Part shown: one piece after another, positions 44,280-53,639 of the stretch | Position numbering within the stretch: the first letter of the stretch is position 1 | Layout of the letters: each line of letters opens with the position of its first letter | Assembly: GCF_008124875.1 (NCBI RefSeq) | Contig: NZ_VNIA01000002.1 | Location: 1 to 64,000, forward strand | Direction: 5' to 3' | Length of the DNA: 64,000 nt | From: Tenacibaculum adriaticum | GTDB lineage: Bacteria; Bacteroidota; Bacteroidia; Flavobacteriales; Flavobacteriaceae | Made by a program: the position numbers and the translations under genes | The notes under the pieces: model-generated | Told to the model about the DNA's origin: nothing | Databases searched by the model: none | Seen by the model: the letters and a program-made list of their open reading frames with translations, nothing else

Positions 44280-44573
44280 ATGAATACAGAAAATAAATAC
44301 AAAAAATTAGCGTTGAGTTTGGTTTTTGATGCTATAGGTTACATTTCCTTTATTGTACCAGGAGTAGGAGAGTTTTTAGATTTAGTTTGGGCACCAGCTT
44401 CTGCTTATTTAATGACAAAGATGTACAAAGGAAAAAAGGGAAAAATAGCTGCGGCAGTTTCTTTTATTGAAGAAATTGCACCAGGCCTAGATGTAATTCC
44501 TACTTTTACTATTATGTGGTTATATACCTATGTTTTTAGTACTAGAACTGTTGAAAAAACAATAGATGTGTAA
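44280..44573 (+). CDS. Small conserved membrane protein
   Basis: A 97-residue protein with two hydrophobic helices (about residues 13-30 and 74-92) separated by a basic loop (KMYKGKKGK). The layout suggests a small inner-membrane protein with the loop in the cytosol. I do not recognise a function. It stands alone, ends at a bidirectional terminator and is convergent with another small membrane protein. Confidence 0.7.
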   Translation: MNTENKYKKLALSLVFDAIGYISFIVPGVGEFLDLVWAPASAYLMTKMYKGKKGKIAAAVSFIEEIAPGLDVIPTFTIMWLYTYVFSTRTVEKTIDV

Positions 44574-44590
44574 AAGAAATTAAAACAAAA

Positions 44591-44620
44591 AGAAGAGCTC
44601 GTTTTGCGAGCTTTTTTATT
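44591..44620. terminator. Bidirectional terminator between two small membrane-protein genes
   Basis: GAGCTCG and CGAGCTT pair (agctcg/cgagct) with T runs. It overlaps the end of the minus-strand gene by 5 nt. Confidence 0.8.
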
Positions 44621-44921
44621 TTTTAAATATAAATCCAAGTCCTAATCTACTTAAAAATTTCTTTTCAAATTCCCAAAAGAATTTAAATTGACCAAATAGC
44701 CAACCAACAATAGGTAATGTTGTTTGATAAATAGGAAAAATTAATAATATTCTTAAAGGGTAATAAATCCACGGGTTTAATGTTTCTGAAGACAGTCCTA
44801 AGAAAGCAGTAACAGGTTTAGCAACCCAAGCAGAAAAAGAACCATTTATAGCAAAAACTAATAGAATAGCAACAACATCCCAGTTGTTTTTTATTCCCCA
44901 ACGTTGTTTTAATTTTTCCAT
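44616..44921 (-). CDS. Small membrane protein (DUF6787-like)
   Basis: A 101-residue protein with two predicted helices (about residues 15-38 and 52-75). WGIKNNWDVVAILLVFAINGS and the C-terminal FWEFEKKFLSRLGL recall a Bacteroidota family I know as DUF6787; the identity is from memory. The function is unknown. It is a single-gene unit. Confidence 0.7.
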   Translation of the reverse strand: MEKLKQRWGIKNNWDVVAILLVFAINGSFSAWVAKPVTAFLGLSSETLNPWIYYPLRILLIFPIYQTTLPIVGWLFGQFKFFWEFEKKFLSRLGLGFIFKK

Positions 44922-44941
44922 TTGTCAAAAGTATTGAAAAG

Positions 44942-44975
44942 AAAAAGGTCAAACAACAATGTTTGACCTTTTTAT
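44942..44975 (-). terminator. Terminator after the DUF937 gene
   Basis: aaaaaggtcaaac and gtttgaccttttt pair perfectly around a 6-nt loop, with T runs on the minus strand. Confidence 0.88.
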
Positions 44976-44994
44976 ATAGTTAAATAAAGAAGAA

Positions 44995-45633
44995 TTATTT
45001 TTTTCCAAAAAGACCACCTAGTAAGCCACCAAGTATACCTCCTTTTTTAGAACCACTATTTAAAACCATTCCTGCTACATCATCAATAATGCTACCATCT
45101 CCGTCAGCATCTAAAATTTTTTCTAAAAAGCTTTGGTTTTGAGGAGCTGAATTTCCACCTAGTAAACCACCTAGCAAACCACCTAAGTCGCCTGCGTTAC
45201 TAACACCGTTTTGACGAGATTGTTTACCCAATACTCCCATTAAAATCGGAGCTGCAACTTTTAATATATTTCCAACAGATCCAGCATCGATACCAGATTT
45301 TTGACTTAAAACTTGTTCTACACCTTGTTGTTTGTTTCCTAAAACGTGTCCTAAAATTTTACCACCATCAGCAATAACATCAGAATTTACACCGCCACCA
45401 AATAAATCACCAAGATTATCTAAAATACCTCCATCGTGTTTACTTAATGCACCCATTAAACCTTCAGCTCCTTGTGGTGTAGCAGCATTACGTTCCATTG
45501 CTTTCATTAAAACAGGTAACGCCATAGTTAAAAGACCACTCGTTTTATTAGTGTCTTGACCTGTAGAACCAGCCACACCATTAATAATTGTTTTACCGAT
45601 AGGGCTGTTTAATAAGTCTAAAATTCCTTCCAT
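44995..45633 (-). CDS. DUF937 (YidB-like) protein
   Basis: A 212-residue glycine-rich protein. The N-terminal half is helical (IGKTIINGVAGSTGQDTNKT, then PVLMKAMERN) as in DUF937. The C-terminal half has GGLLGGLLGGNS, a calcium-loop-like DADGDGSIIDDV (about residues 175-186) and an end GGLLGGLFGKK. No signal peptide is seen. The family's function is unknown. It is a single-gene unit with promoter 54 nt upstream and a strong terminator. Confidence 0.88.
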   Translation of the reverse strand: MEGILDLLNSPIGKTIINGVAGSTGQDTNKTSGLLTMALPVLMKAMERNAATPQGAEGLMGALSKHDGGILDNLGDLFGGGVNSDVIADGGKILGHVLGNKQQGVEQVLSQKSGIDAGSVGNILKVAAPILMGVLGKQSRQNGVSNAGDLGGLLGGLLGGNSAPQNQSFLEKILDADGDGSIIDDVAGMVLNSGSKKGGILGGLLGGLFGKK

Positions 45634-45687
45634 TTTTCTATTTTTAAGATTAATTTAATTTTTACACATTATGTGTGACACAAGATA

Positions 45688-45695
45688 CAAAATTA
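45688..45695 (-). promoter_or_regulatory. -7 box TAATTTTG ahead of the DUF937 gene
   Basis: This is an exact TAnnTTTG match on the minus strand, 54 nt from the ATG. The divergent symporter gene has only a near match (TATCTTTA) at 45747 and on. Confidence 0.45.
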
Positions 45696-45780
45696 AGTCA
45701 CATTTTAGACTCGATTTTTATTTCTTGAAACAATAAATCTATTTTCTATCTTTACCGTCCTACACAAATTAAATTATACA

Positions 45781-47106
45781 ATGAAGAAACTAGAACTACA
45801 CTGGCAGATTTTAATAGGAATGCTGGCGGGATTATTATTTGGGTTTATAGCTTTACAATTAGAATGGCAACAATTTGTTGCAGACTGGATAAAACCATTA
45901 GGAACCATTTTTGTTAAACTTTTAAAACTAATAGCAGTACCGTTAATTGTGGCTTCATTAATTAAAGGTATTTCTGATTTAAAAGATATTTCTAAATTTA
46001 AAAATATAGGAGTACGTACTATTTTAATTTATATAGGAACTACTATTTTTGCAATTACACTTGGATTGCTTTTAGTAAATATATTACAACCTGGAGACGG
46101 AATATCTCAAGAAACAGTAGATAAATTAACAAATACGTATGCAAATAGTTCTGGTGTTACAGCTAAAATTTCTGAAGCATCTAAACAAAAAAGTAGCGGA
46201 CCATTACAGTTTATTGTAGATATGGTACCAGATAATGCGGTAAGTGCGATGAGCGATAATAAAGCAATGTTACAGGTAATCTTTTTTACTATCTTTTTAG
46301 GAATTTCAATGCTGCTTATAGGTGAGAAAAAAGCAAAACCTTTAAAAGATTTTTTTGATGGTTTAAATGATGCTATTTTAAAAATGGTTGATTTAATTAT
46401 GCTCGTTTCTCCTTACGCAGTATTTGCTTTATTAGCGAATGTTGTAGTTACTTCAGGAGATCCAGATATATTATTAGCATTGTTAAAATATGCAGGGACA
46501 GTAGTTATAGGTTTATTATTGATGATTGTTTTTTACAGTATTTTGGTAAGTGTTTTTACAAAGAAAAATCCGTTATGGTTTTTAAAAGAATTAAGTCCAG
46601 CACAACTATTAGCATTTTCAACAAGTTCTAGTGCAGCAACTTTACCTGTAACAATGGAACGTGTTGAAGAGCACTTAGGTGTAGATAAAGAAGTATCGAG
46701 TTTTGTATTACCAGTTGGAGCTACCATTAATATGGATGGAACAAGTTTATACCAAGCTGTAGCAGCGGTTTTTGCCATGCAAGTTTTGTGGCCAGAAGGG
46801 TTAAGCTTTGGAAATCAAATATCTATTGTATTAACTGCGTTATTAGCATCCATAGGTAGTGCAGCAGTGCCAGGAGCAGGTATGGTTATGTTGGTAATTG
46901 TACTCGAATCTATTGGTTTTCCGAAGGAATTATATCCTGTTGCTTTAGCATTAATTTTTGCAGTCGATAGACCTTTAGACATGTTACGTACCACGATTAA
47001 TGTAACAGGAGATGCAACAGTATCTATGATTGTAGCAAAATCTGTAGGGAAACTAGGAAAACCAAAGCCTAAAGAGTGGGATGATCACTATGATGAAGTA
47101 AAATAA
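45781..47106 (+). CDS. Dicarboxylate/amino acid:cation symporter (DAACS)
   Basis: A 441-residue transporter of the GltP/DctA family, with eight helices and two hairpins. Family motifs are FSTSSSAATLPVTMERV (HP1 serine-rich tip), NMDGTSLYQA (helix 7) and GAGMVMLVIVLESIG with VDRPLDMLRTTINVTGD (HP2 and helix 8). The Arg in helix 8 (RTTINVTGD) and the Asp before it suit dicarboxylic amino acids such as glutamate or aspartate. It imports them with protons or sodium. It is followed 15 nt later by the sulfurtransferase gene, probably cotranscribed. Confidence 0.93.
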   Translation: MKKLELHWQILIGMLAGLLFGFIALQLEWQQFVADWIKPLGTIFVKLLKLIAVPLIVASLIKGISDLKDISKFKNIGVRTILIYIGTTIFAITLGLLLVNILQPGDGISQETVDKLTNTYANSSGVTAKISEASKQKSSGPLQFIVDMVPDNAVSAMSDNKAMLQVIFFTIFLGISMLLIGEKKAKPLKDFFDGLNDAILKMVDLIMLVSPYAVFALLANVVVTSGDPDILLALLKYAGTVVIGLLLMIVFYSILVSVFTKKNPLWFLKELSPAQLLAFSTSSSAATLPVTMERVEEHLGVDKEVSSFVLPVGATINMDGTSLYQAVAAVFAMQVLWPEGLSFGNQISIVLTALLASIGSAAVPGAGMVMLVIVLESIGFPKELYPVALALIFAVDRPLDMLRTTINVTGDATVSMIVAKSVGKLGKPKPKEWDDHYDEVK

Positions 47107-47121
47107 AACCATTCATTATAG

Positions 47122-47964
47122 ATGAAATTAAAAATAACCACACCTATTGTATCGGTAACTTGGTTGCATGAAAATATCAACGCTGAAAATCTTATTATTT
47201 TTGATGCAACCATACCTAAGGTAGGAATTTCTATATCGGAATCATTAGAAAAAAAACAAATAATTGGAGCTCGTTTTTTTGATATAAAAAAAGGGTTTTC
47301 TCTGCAAAATTCACAATATCCCAATACAATTTTATCTTCGAATGATTTTGAACAACGTGCGCAAAATTTGGGAGTTAATAAAGATACTTGTATTGTGGTA
47401 TATGACGATCATGGTATTTATTCAGCACCTAGAGTTTGGTGGTTATTTAAAACCTTTGGTTTTACAAATATCGCAGTTTTAGATGGTGGTTTTCCAGAGT
47501 GGAATAGAAATGGTTTACCTGTAGAAAATCCTGCAAAAGAAGAATATGAAAAAGGAGATTTTATTGTAAAATACCAATCGGATAAAATTAGTTTTACCGA
47601 TGATGTTTTGTTAGGAATTCAACAAGAAGTATGTATTACAGATGCTCGCTCTAGAGCTCGTTTTTTTGCAGAAGAGTTAGAGCCAAGAGAAGAAATTAGA
47701 AGTGGGCATATTCCGAATTCTTTTAATCTACCTTATACAGAATTACAAGTTGATGGAAAAATGAAAGATTCTGTAGCCTTATCTCTTATATTTTCTAGAG
47801 TTAATTTAAAACAAAATAGATTTATTTTTACTTGCGGTTCTGGGATAACAGCTTGTATTTTAGCTTTAGGATTAGAAATCTCTGGGAATTCAAATTATTC
47901 AGTTTACGATGGCTCGTGGTCAGAATGGGGGAGTAGAAAAGATTTACCAGTTAAAACAAAATAA
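47122..47964 (+). CDS. Sulfurtransferase, two rhodanese domains (3-mercaptopyruvate type)
   Basis: A 280-residue protein with two rhodanese domains. The first is non-catalytic; the second has the loop FTCGSGITACILAL, where CGSGITA is the active-site hexapeptide type of 3-mercaptopyruvate sulfurtransferase (SseA) rather than thiosulfate sulfurtransferase. It moves sulfur from mercaptopyruvate to thiol acceptors. It has no signal peptide, so it acts in the cytosol. It is convergent with the HAD gene. Confidence 0.9.
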   Translation: MKLKITTPIVSVTWLHENINAENLIIFDATIPKVGISISESLEKKQIIGARFFDIKKGFSLQNSQYPNTILSSNDFEQRAQNLGVNKDTCIVVYDDHGIYSAPRVWWLFKTFGFTNIAVLDGGFPEWNRNGLPVENPAKEEYEKGDFIVKYQSDKISFTDDVLLGIQQEVCITDARSRARFFAEELEPREEIRSGHIPNSFNLPYTELQVDGKMKDSVALSLIFSRVNLKQNRFIFTCGSGITACILALGLEISGNSNYSVYDGSWSEWGSRKDLPVKTK

Positions 47965-47996
47965 AGTTTATCAATAAAACTAAAATTTTCTCTAGA

Positions 47997-48647
47997 TTAG
48001 AAAAATGCTTTTAACTCATTAAATTTTTCAATAATAGCATTAGCATTTTGTAAAGTTTGATTATGAACTTCAGGATTTTTATATCCAAACACAAAAATAC
48101 CTGCATCATTTGCAGCTTTAATTCCGTTGTCTGAATCTTCTATGACAATACAGTTTTCTTTTGGGAAATCTCCCAAAACAGCTGCTTTTTCAAAGATTTC
48201 TGGGTGTGGTTTAGAAGCTTTTAAATCAGCTCCACTTATTTTTGCTTTAAAGTATTTGTGTAAATCAAAACGATCAAAAACACGATTAATATTAACCATT
48301 GCCGAAGAAGAAGCCAATATAAGTGTTATTCCTTTTTGATGAAAATAATGGATGATGTCTTCTACACCTTCTACTAAATGTAAGTTAGGATCGTTCTCAA
48401 AAAAGTTAACATATCTTTTTCTTTTTTCAAGAACTAAATCTTCTGGATTTTCAGATAAATTAAATGTGTTTACTAATTTTTGAAAGGCATTTATGGTAGA
48501 AGAACCAGTTATAGTATCATAAATTTCTTCGGTTACTGTTAAACCTAAAGAGTCAAACGTTTCATAATAGGCTTTTTTGTGTATTAATTCAGAATCGATA
48601 ATAACCCCATCCATATCGAAAATTACACATTTCAAATCTTTTATCAT
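47997..48647 (-). CDS. HAD-family phosphatase (beta-phosphoglucomutase-like)
   Basis: A 216-residue HAD hydrolase. Motif I is VIFDMDGVIIDSELIHKKAY (two catalytic Asps), motif II LASSSAM, motif III KASKPHPEIF and motif IV IEDSDNGIKAA. The cap domain (about residues 18-85) is the small helical type of sugar-phosphate phosphatases and beta-PGM. The exact substrate is not determined. Its ATG overlaps the stop of the upstream DUF393 gene by 1 nt, so they are coupled. Confidence 0.9.
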   Translation of the reverse strand: MIKDLKCVIFDMDGVIIDSELIHKKAYYETFDSLGLTVTEEIYDTITGSSTINAFQKLVNTFNLSENPEDLVLEKRKRYVNFFENDPNLHLVEGVEDIIHYFHQKGITLILASSSAMVNINRVFDRFDLHKYFKAKISGADLKASKPHPEIFEKAAVLGDFPKENCIVIEDSDNGIKAANDAGIFVFGYKNPEVHNQTLQNANAIIEKFNELKAFF

Positions 48648-49063
48648 TAGTCTAAAAACTTAGCTGTTAGTTCTGGTGTTGGTATCATACATTGTTCTTT
48701 TTTACCAAACCATTTATATCTATTCTTCGCAATATAATCATAAATAGCATCACGAAAGCGAGTAGGGAATATCCAAAAAAATTGAGAGAGTCTCCAAAAA
48801 CCACCTAATTCATTCATTATTTTTAACACCGCGGATGATTTTGTATAATAAGAAACATCAGATTCATATAAAATTATAGAATCTGTTAATGAGGTATTTA
48901 TATTTAATTTTTGAATTATTTTTAAACCAGTTTCAGATTGTAAAGAAGCAAAAACAAAATTATTCTTTTTGTCAAATTTAATTACTTTTAAAACGGAAGA
49001 GTTACAAAGATTACAAACTCCATCAAATAAAATAATTTTTTTAGTTGTTTTTAAATCAGTCAC
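48647..49063 (-). CDS. DUF393/DCC thiol-disulfide oxidoreductase-like protein
   Basis: A 138-residue protein. The DCC motif is ILFDGVCNLCNSSVLKVIKF, with the CxxC (Cys-Asn-Leu-Cys) that suggests redox activity. The rest (FVFASLQSETG) fits the family. Its substrate is unknown. It heads a two-gene coupled run with the HAD gene. A -7 box lies 25 nt upstream. Confidence 0.88.
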   Translation of the reverse strand: MTDLKTTKKIILFDGVCNLCNSSVLKVIKFDKKNNFVFASLQSETGLKIIQKLNINTSLTDSIILYESDVSYYTKSSAVLKIMNELGGFWRLSQFFWIFPTRFRDAIYDYIAKNRYKWFGKKEQCMIPTPELTAKFLD

Positions 49064-49088
49064 TTATGTTTAGTATGAGAATTTTCAT

Positions 49089-49096
49089 CAAAATTA
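49089..49096 (-). promoter_or_regulatory. -7 box TAATTTTG ahead of the DUF393/HAD run
   Basis: This is an exact TAnnTTTG match on the minus strand, 25 nt from the ATG at 49063. Confidence 0.45.
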
Positions 49097-49225
49097 CAAC
49101 AACTTTTTGTAACATAATTAATAATTAGGCGTCTAGTTAAAAGAAGGTAGTAATAGGTTTTAACAAAAAATTAAAATTTTACGCTAAAACAATAATTACT
49201 TTAGTACAAAAATTAACCAAACTGT

Positions 49226-49939
49226 ATGATTCGTATAGAAAACTTACATAAATCTTATCCAATAGGAAAAGATTCACTTCATGTTTTAAAAGGACTTGAT
49301 TTACATATTAAAGAAGGAGAGTTTGTTTCCATTATGGGATCTTCTGGTTCTGGAAAATCAACATTATTAAATATTGTTGGCTTGTTAGACGAACACGATG
49401 AGGGAAACTATTATTTAAATGGACAATTAATCTCTAATTTAAATGAGAAAAAAGCAGCAATTTTACGTAATAAATTTCTTGGTTTTGTATTTCAATCTTT
49501 TAACTTAATATCTTATAAAACAGCACTAGAAAACGTTGCTCTTCCTTTATATTACAAGGGGATGGGGCGTAAAGAACGTTTGGCAATTGCGATGGATTAT
49601 TTAGAAAAAGTTGGATTAAAAGAATGGGCAAATCATTTACCCAACGAACTTTCTGGAGGTCAAAAACAACGTGTTGCTATTGCTAGGGCATTGGTATCTA
49701 AACCTAAAGTTATTTTAGCAGATGAGCCAACAGGGGCTTTAGATTCTACAACTACCGATTCGGTAATGGATTTACTTAAGGGGATTAATGAGGAAGGAAT
49801 GACAGTTTTTGTAATTACGCACGAAGAAGATGTTGCAGAACAAACCGATAGAATTGTACGTTTAAAAGATGGTATTATTATAAGTGATGAGTTGACACCA
49901 TCGGGAATAGCAAAAGCTAAATATTTAAAACATGTTTGA
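49226..49939 (+). CDS. ABC transporter ATP-binding protein (MacB/LolD-type)
   Basis: A 237-residue ATPase. Walker A is GSSGSGKSTLLNIVG, signature LSGGQKQRVAIARA, Walker B VILADEPTGALDS and the switch His VITHEE. Its sequence is of the MacB/LolD/FtsE group, which works with FtsX-type permeases. It overlaps the first permease gene by 8 nt. The operon order is ATPase, permease, permease, adaptor, and no outer-membrane channel gene follows. Confidence 0.93.
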   Translation: MIRIENLHKSYPIGKDSLHVLKGLDLHIKEGEFVSIMGSSGSGKSTLLNIVGLLDEHDEGNYYLNGQLISNLNEKKAAILRNKFLGFVFQSFNLISYKTALENVALPLYYKGMGRKERLAIAMDYLEKVGLKEWANHLPNELSGGQKQRVAIARALVSKPKVILADEPTGALDSTTTDSVMDLLKGINEEGMTVFVITHEEDVAEQTDRIVRLKDGIIISDELTPSGIAKAKYLKHV

Positions 49940-51161
49940 TTTAGATTCTTGGAGAGAGATATTTCAAAGTATTAATAAAAACAAACTACGATCTATATTG
50001 TCTGGGTTTACGGTTGCGTTTGCTATTTTGTTATTTACTCTACTTTTTGGTATTGTAAGCGGACTAAAAAACACCTTTGCCGAAGCTTTTGTAGATGATG
50101 CTGCTAATGCTATGTTTGTTCGTGTATGGAAAACTTCTAAACCTTACAAAGGATTACAAACAGGTAGAGTAATTCAGCTTAAAAATAAAGATTACAATTA
50201 TGTTGCTGATAAATATGAAGATAAAATTCAGTATTTAACAGCAAGAATTTATAAAAATGTAAACATAGCGTATAAAAAGAACCAAGATAATTATAGTTTA
50301 AGAGCCGTACATCCAGATCATCAATTTTTAGAAAAAACAATTATGGATGAAGGGAGGTATATTAACGGATTAGATCTTAAACAAGCAGCAAAAGTTATTG
50401 TAATTGGGCGTTTGGTAAAAGAAGACTTATTTGGAGAAAGACCAGCATTAGGAAAACAAGTAAATGTGAATGGTCTTTCGTATAAAATTATAGGTATTTT
50501 TTCTGATGATGGAGGAGATAATGAAGAGCGATTGTGCTATATGCCAATCACAACTGCTCAAAAAATATATGGAAATAATGATTATATAAGTCAAATAAAC
50601 ATTGGGTACAATCCAAAGTTGAATTTAGATCAGGCTATAACTTTTGGTAATCGTTTGGAACGAGATTTACGTCAGCAATTAGATATTCATCCTGATGATC
50701 AAAGTGCACTTTCTGTTAGAAATATGGCAGAAGCAAATAAAGGAATAGATCAATTTATGCTTGCGCTGTATTTTATTGTAGTTTTTGTCGGTTCTGGGAC
50801 TTTAATTGCAGGTATTATTGGAATTAGTAACATCATGATTTTTTCAATTAAAGAAAGAACAAAAGAATTTGGAATTAGAAAAGCTTTGGGAGCAAAACCA
50901 TCCTCTATTATAGGTATGGTGGTTAAAGAATCTTTATTGATTACTGCAATAGCAGGGTATTTAGGGTTGCTCATAGGAACCTATATTTTAAATCAAATTG
51001 GAGATAGCTTAGAAAAATATTTTATTAAAGATCCGAGTGTAAATATAGGAATTGTAATAGGAGCAACTATTGTGTTGATTATTGCAGGGCTTATTGCTGG
51101 ATACTTACCTGCTAAAAAAGCGGCAGAAATAAAACCTATAGTGGCGTTAAGAGCTGATTAA
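49932..51161 (+). CDS. ABC transporter permease, FtsX/MacB-type (first)
   Basis: A 409-residue protein with one N-terminal transmembrane helix (about residues 20-45), a large periplasmic domain (about 45-275, MacB_PCD) and three C-terminal helices of the FtsX core, with IKERTKEFGIRKALGAKPSS marking the conserved cytosolic loop. It forms a heterodimer, by inference, with the next permease. It overlaps the ATPase gene by 8 nt. Confidence 0.92.
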   Translation: MFDLDSWREIFQSINKNKLRSILSGFTVAFAILLFTLLFGIVSGLKNTFAEAFVDDAANAMFVRVWKTSKPYKGLQTGRVIQLKNKDYNYVADKYEDKIQYLTARIYKNVNIAYKKNQDNYSLRAVHPDHQFLEKTIMDEGRYINGLDLKQAAKVIVIGRLVKEDLFGERPALGKQVNVNGLSYKIIGIFSDDGGDNEERLCYMPITTAQKIYGNNDYISQINIGYNPKLNLDQAITFGNRLERDLRQQLDIHPDDQSALSVRNMAEANKGIDQFMLALYFIVVFVGSGTLIAGIIGISNIMIFSIKERTKEFGIRKALGAKPSSIIGMVVKESLLITAIAGYLGLLIGTYILNQIGDSLEKYFIKDPSVNIGIVIGATIVLIIAGLIAGYLPAKKAAEIKPIVALRAD

Positions 51162-51163
51162 TT

Positions 51164-52405
51164 ATGTTTAAATTTTTATTTGATTCTGATACTTGGCAAG
51201 AAATTTACGGAGGAATTCGTAAAAATATAACACGTACTATCATTACAATTATAGGAGTACTTTGGGGTATTTTTTTGTTAGTTGTTTTACTAGGTGCAGC
51301 ACGTGGTATGGAAAATAATTTTAAAAATATTTTTGGAGATTTTGCAACCAATAGTGTTTTTATATGGGGGCAACGTACAGAAAAACCCTTTAAAGGATTT
51401 CAAAAAGGACGTTCTATTCAATTAACAACAAGTGATATTGATGTCTTAAAAAAAGAGTTTAAAGAAATTAAATATCTAGCACCACGTAGTCAAACAAACA
51501 ATACTATTATTAAGGGGTTTAAATCGGGAGATTTTAATATTAGTGGAGATTATCCTGTACTAGATAAAGTACAGAAGAAAGATTTACTTTATGGTCGGTT
51601 TTTAAATGATAACGATATTTTAAGTAAATCAAAAGTAATAGTAATAGAAGAGAACATCTATAAGCAATTGTTTGATAAAGATGAATATCCAATAGGAGAA
51701 TATGTTATTGTAAATAATATTAATTATAAAGTAATTGGTGTTTACAAAAACGGGAATATAAATTTTGACGGTGATGCAGCTTACATTCCATTTACTACTT
51801 TTCAACAGGTGTATAATCGTGGAAATAGAATTAGTTGGATGATGATTACTGGACAAGAGGGTGTAGATATAGAACAATTAGAATTGGATATGAAGCTCGT
51901 TTTAAAGAATTTACACAAAGTAGATCCAGAAGATAATAGAGCATTAGGTAGTGCTAATTTAGCTGTAGAAATAGGTAAGTTTACTGGTTTTTTAACAGGA
52001 ATGCAATTTTTAACTTGGTTTGTGGGTATTGCTACCTTGATTGCAGGAGTATTTGCAATAGGTAATATTTTATTAATTACAGTTAAAGAACGTACCAAAG
52101 AAATAGGAATTCGACGTGCTATAGGTGCAACACCAATAGAAATAAGACAACAAGTTGTATTAGAAGCTGTTTTTTTAACAACAATAGCAGGTATGTTAGG
52201 AATTGTTTTTGGAGGAGCAGTATTATTTCTAATAGATAAATTTTTAGGAAGTGGACCAGATCCAACCTTATTAAACCCAACAGTAAATATTCCAATAATA
52301 CTAATAGCCTTTTTTATTTTAATGGTTTTAGGAACATTAATTGGATTAATACCAGCTTTTATGGCAACTATGATTAAGCCAATAGAAGCATTAAGAGATG
52401 AATAA
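51164..52405 (+). CDS. ABC transporter permease, FtsX/MacB-type (second)
   Basis: A 413-residue protein with the same layout as the preceding permease: first helix (about residues 20-45), periplasmic domain, and three C-terminal helices with VKERTKEIGIRRAIGATPIE. The two permeases are clearly paralogous but diverged, so a heterodimeric membrane part is likely. It starts 2 nt after the first permease and 31 nt before the adaptor gene. Confidence 0.92.
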   Translation: MFKFLFDSDTWQEIYGGIRKNITRTIITIIGVLWGIFLLVVLLGAARGMENNFKNIFGDFATNSVFIWGQRTEKPFKGFQKGRSIQLTTSDIDVLKKEFKEIKYLAPRSQTNNTIIKGFKSGDFNISGDYPVLDKVQKKDLLYGRFLNDNDILSKSKVIVIEENIYKQLFDKDEYPIGEYVIVNNINYKVIGVYKNGNINFDGDAAYIPFTTFQQVYNRGNRISWMMITGQEGVDIEQLELDMKLVLKNLHKVDPEDNRALGSANLAVEIGKFTGFLTGMQFLTWFVGIATLIAGVFAIGNILLITVKERTKEIGIRRAIGATPIEIRQQVVLEAVFLTTIAGMLGIVFGGAVLFLIDKFLGSGPDPTLLNPTVNIPIILIAFFILMVLGTLIGLIPAFMATMIKPIEALRDE

Positions 52406-52436
52406 CAATAATAATCAGACTATATAAATAAATACA

Positions 52437-53546
52437 ATGAGTAAGAGAGCAAAAATTATATTAGGGGTTGTAGTAGCTTTGTTTGCTGCAGTTTTAATTT
52501 GGTTCGGACAAAAGAACAAGAAAAATGTTGAAAAATTTGAAACAGAAAAAGCATTTCGTACCAATATTGTTAAAAAAACAGTGGCTACTGGTAAAGTAAT
52601 TCCGTTAGAAGAAGTTGAAATTAAACCTCAAATAGCTGGAATTGTAGATAAAGTAGTTGCTATAGAAGGTCAAATTGTTAAAGCAGGAGATTTAATAGCC
52701 ACAATAAGAGTGGTACCTAATGTAGAATCTTTAAACGCAGCAAATGGTGACATTAAAAATGCACAATTAACATATAATAATGCTAAAATACAATTTGAGA
52801 GAAACAAAGCCTTGTTCGAAAAAGGAGTGATTTCTCGTTTAGATTTTGAAAATTCGGAATTAAATTTTAATAATTCCCAACAAAGGTTATCTAACTCACG
52901 CTCAAACCTTGACATTATTAAAAGAGGTACTACTGCTGGTTTAGGAAATGTCGCTAACACAAATATTAGAGCAACATCTTCAGGGATGATTGTTGAAATT
53001 CCTATTAAAAAAGGATATCAAGTTATTCAAAGTAATAGTTTTAATGCAGGGACTACGATTGCAACAATTGCTGATATGAGTAAAATGATTTTTGAAGGTA
53101 AAGTTGATGAGTCAGAAGTAGGAAAATTAGTTAAAGGTACCAATTTAGAAATTTCTTTAGGAGCCATAGAAGACAAGAAGTTTCCTGCTAAGTTAAATTT
53201 CATAGCTCCAAAAGGTACAGAAGAAGGGGGAGCTGTTCAATTTAAAATAAAAGCAGATGTTACTTTAGACGATAAATATTTTATTAGAGCGGGGTATTCT
53301 GCAAATGCAGATATTGTTTTAGAGAAAAAAGACAGTGTTTTAGCTATTAAAGAAGCATTATTGCGTTTTGATAAGAAAACTGAAAAACCTTATGTTGAGG
53401 TTAAAAAAGGAGAAGATGAATTTGAAAAACGTGAGTTAGAATTGGGAACTTCAGACGGAGTAAATATTGAAATTGTTTCAGGAATAACTGCAGATGATGA
53501 ACTAAAAATTTGGAACAAAGCATCTAAAGAAAACGATAAAAAGTAA
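52437..53546 (+). CDS. Periplasmic adaptor (MacA/HlyD-like)
   Basis: A 369-residue membrane-fusion protein. It has an N-terminal anchor helix (IILGVVVALFAAVLIWFG), a biotinyl-lipoyl-like half (KPQIAGIVDKVVAIEGQIVK), an alpha-helical hairpin (about residues 100-160) and beta-barrel domains. It bridges the inner-membrane exporter to an outer-membrane channel, so with the three genes before it forms a MacAB-like efflux or secretion unit. The TolC-type partner is not in the window. The exported substrate is unknown. Confidence 0.9.
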   Translation: MSKRAKIILGVVVALFAAVLIWFGQKNKKNVEKFETEKAFRTNIVKKTVATGKVIPLEEVEIKPQIAGIVDKVVAIEGQIVKAGDLIATIRVVPNVESLNAANGDIKNAQLTYNNAKIQFERNKALFEKGVISRLDFENSELNFNNSQQRLSNSRSNLDIIKRGTTAGLGNVANTNIRATSSGMIVEIPIKKGYQVIQSNSFNAGTTIATIADMSKMIFEGKVDESEVGKLVKGTNLEISLGAIEDKKFPAKLNFIAPKGTEEGGAVQFKIKADVTLDDKYFIRAGYSANADIVLEKKDSVLAIKEALLRFDKKTEKPYVEVKKGEDEFEKRELELGTSDGVNIEIVSGITADDELKIWNKASKENDKK

Positions 53547-53582
53547 AACTAATACTAAGTATTAGTATTATTGTCTGATAAT

Positions 53583-53616
53583 AAAAAAGGAACTAATATT
53601 ATTAGTTCCTTTTCTA
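53583..53616. terminator. Bidirectional terminator after the ABC operon
   Basis: aaaaaaggaactaat and attagttccttttc pair with T runs on both strands, between convergent genes. A smaller palindrome (ctaatact/agtattag) lies just before it. Confidence 0.82.
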
Positions 53617-53639
53617 TTTTAAAATAATAATAGCAGCTG

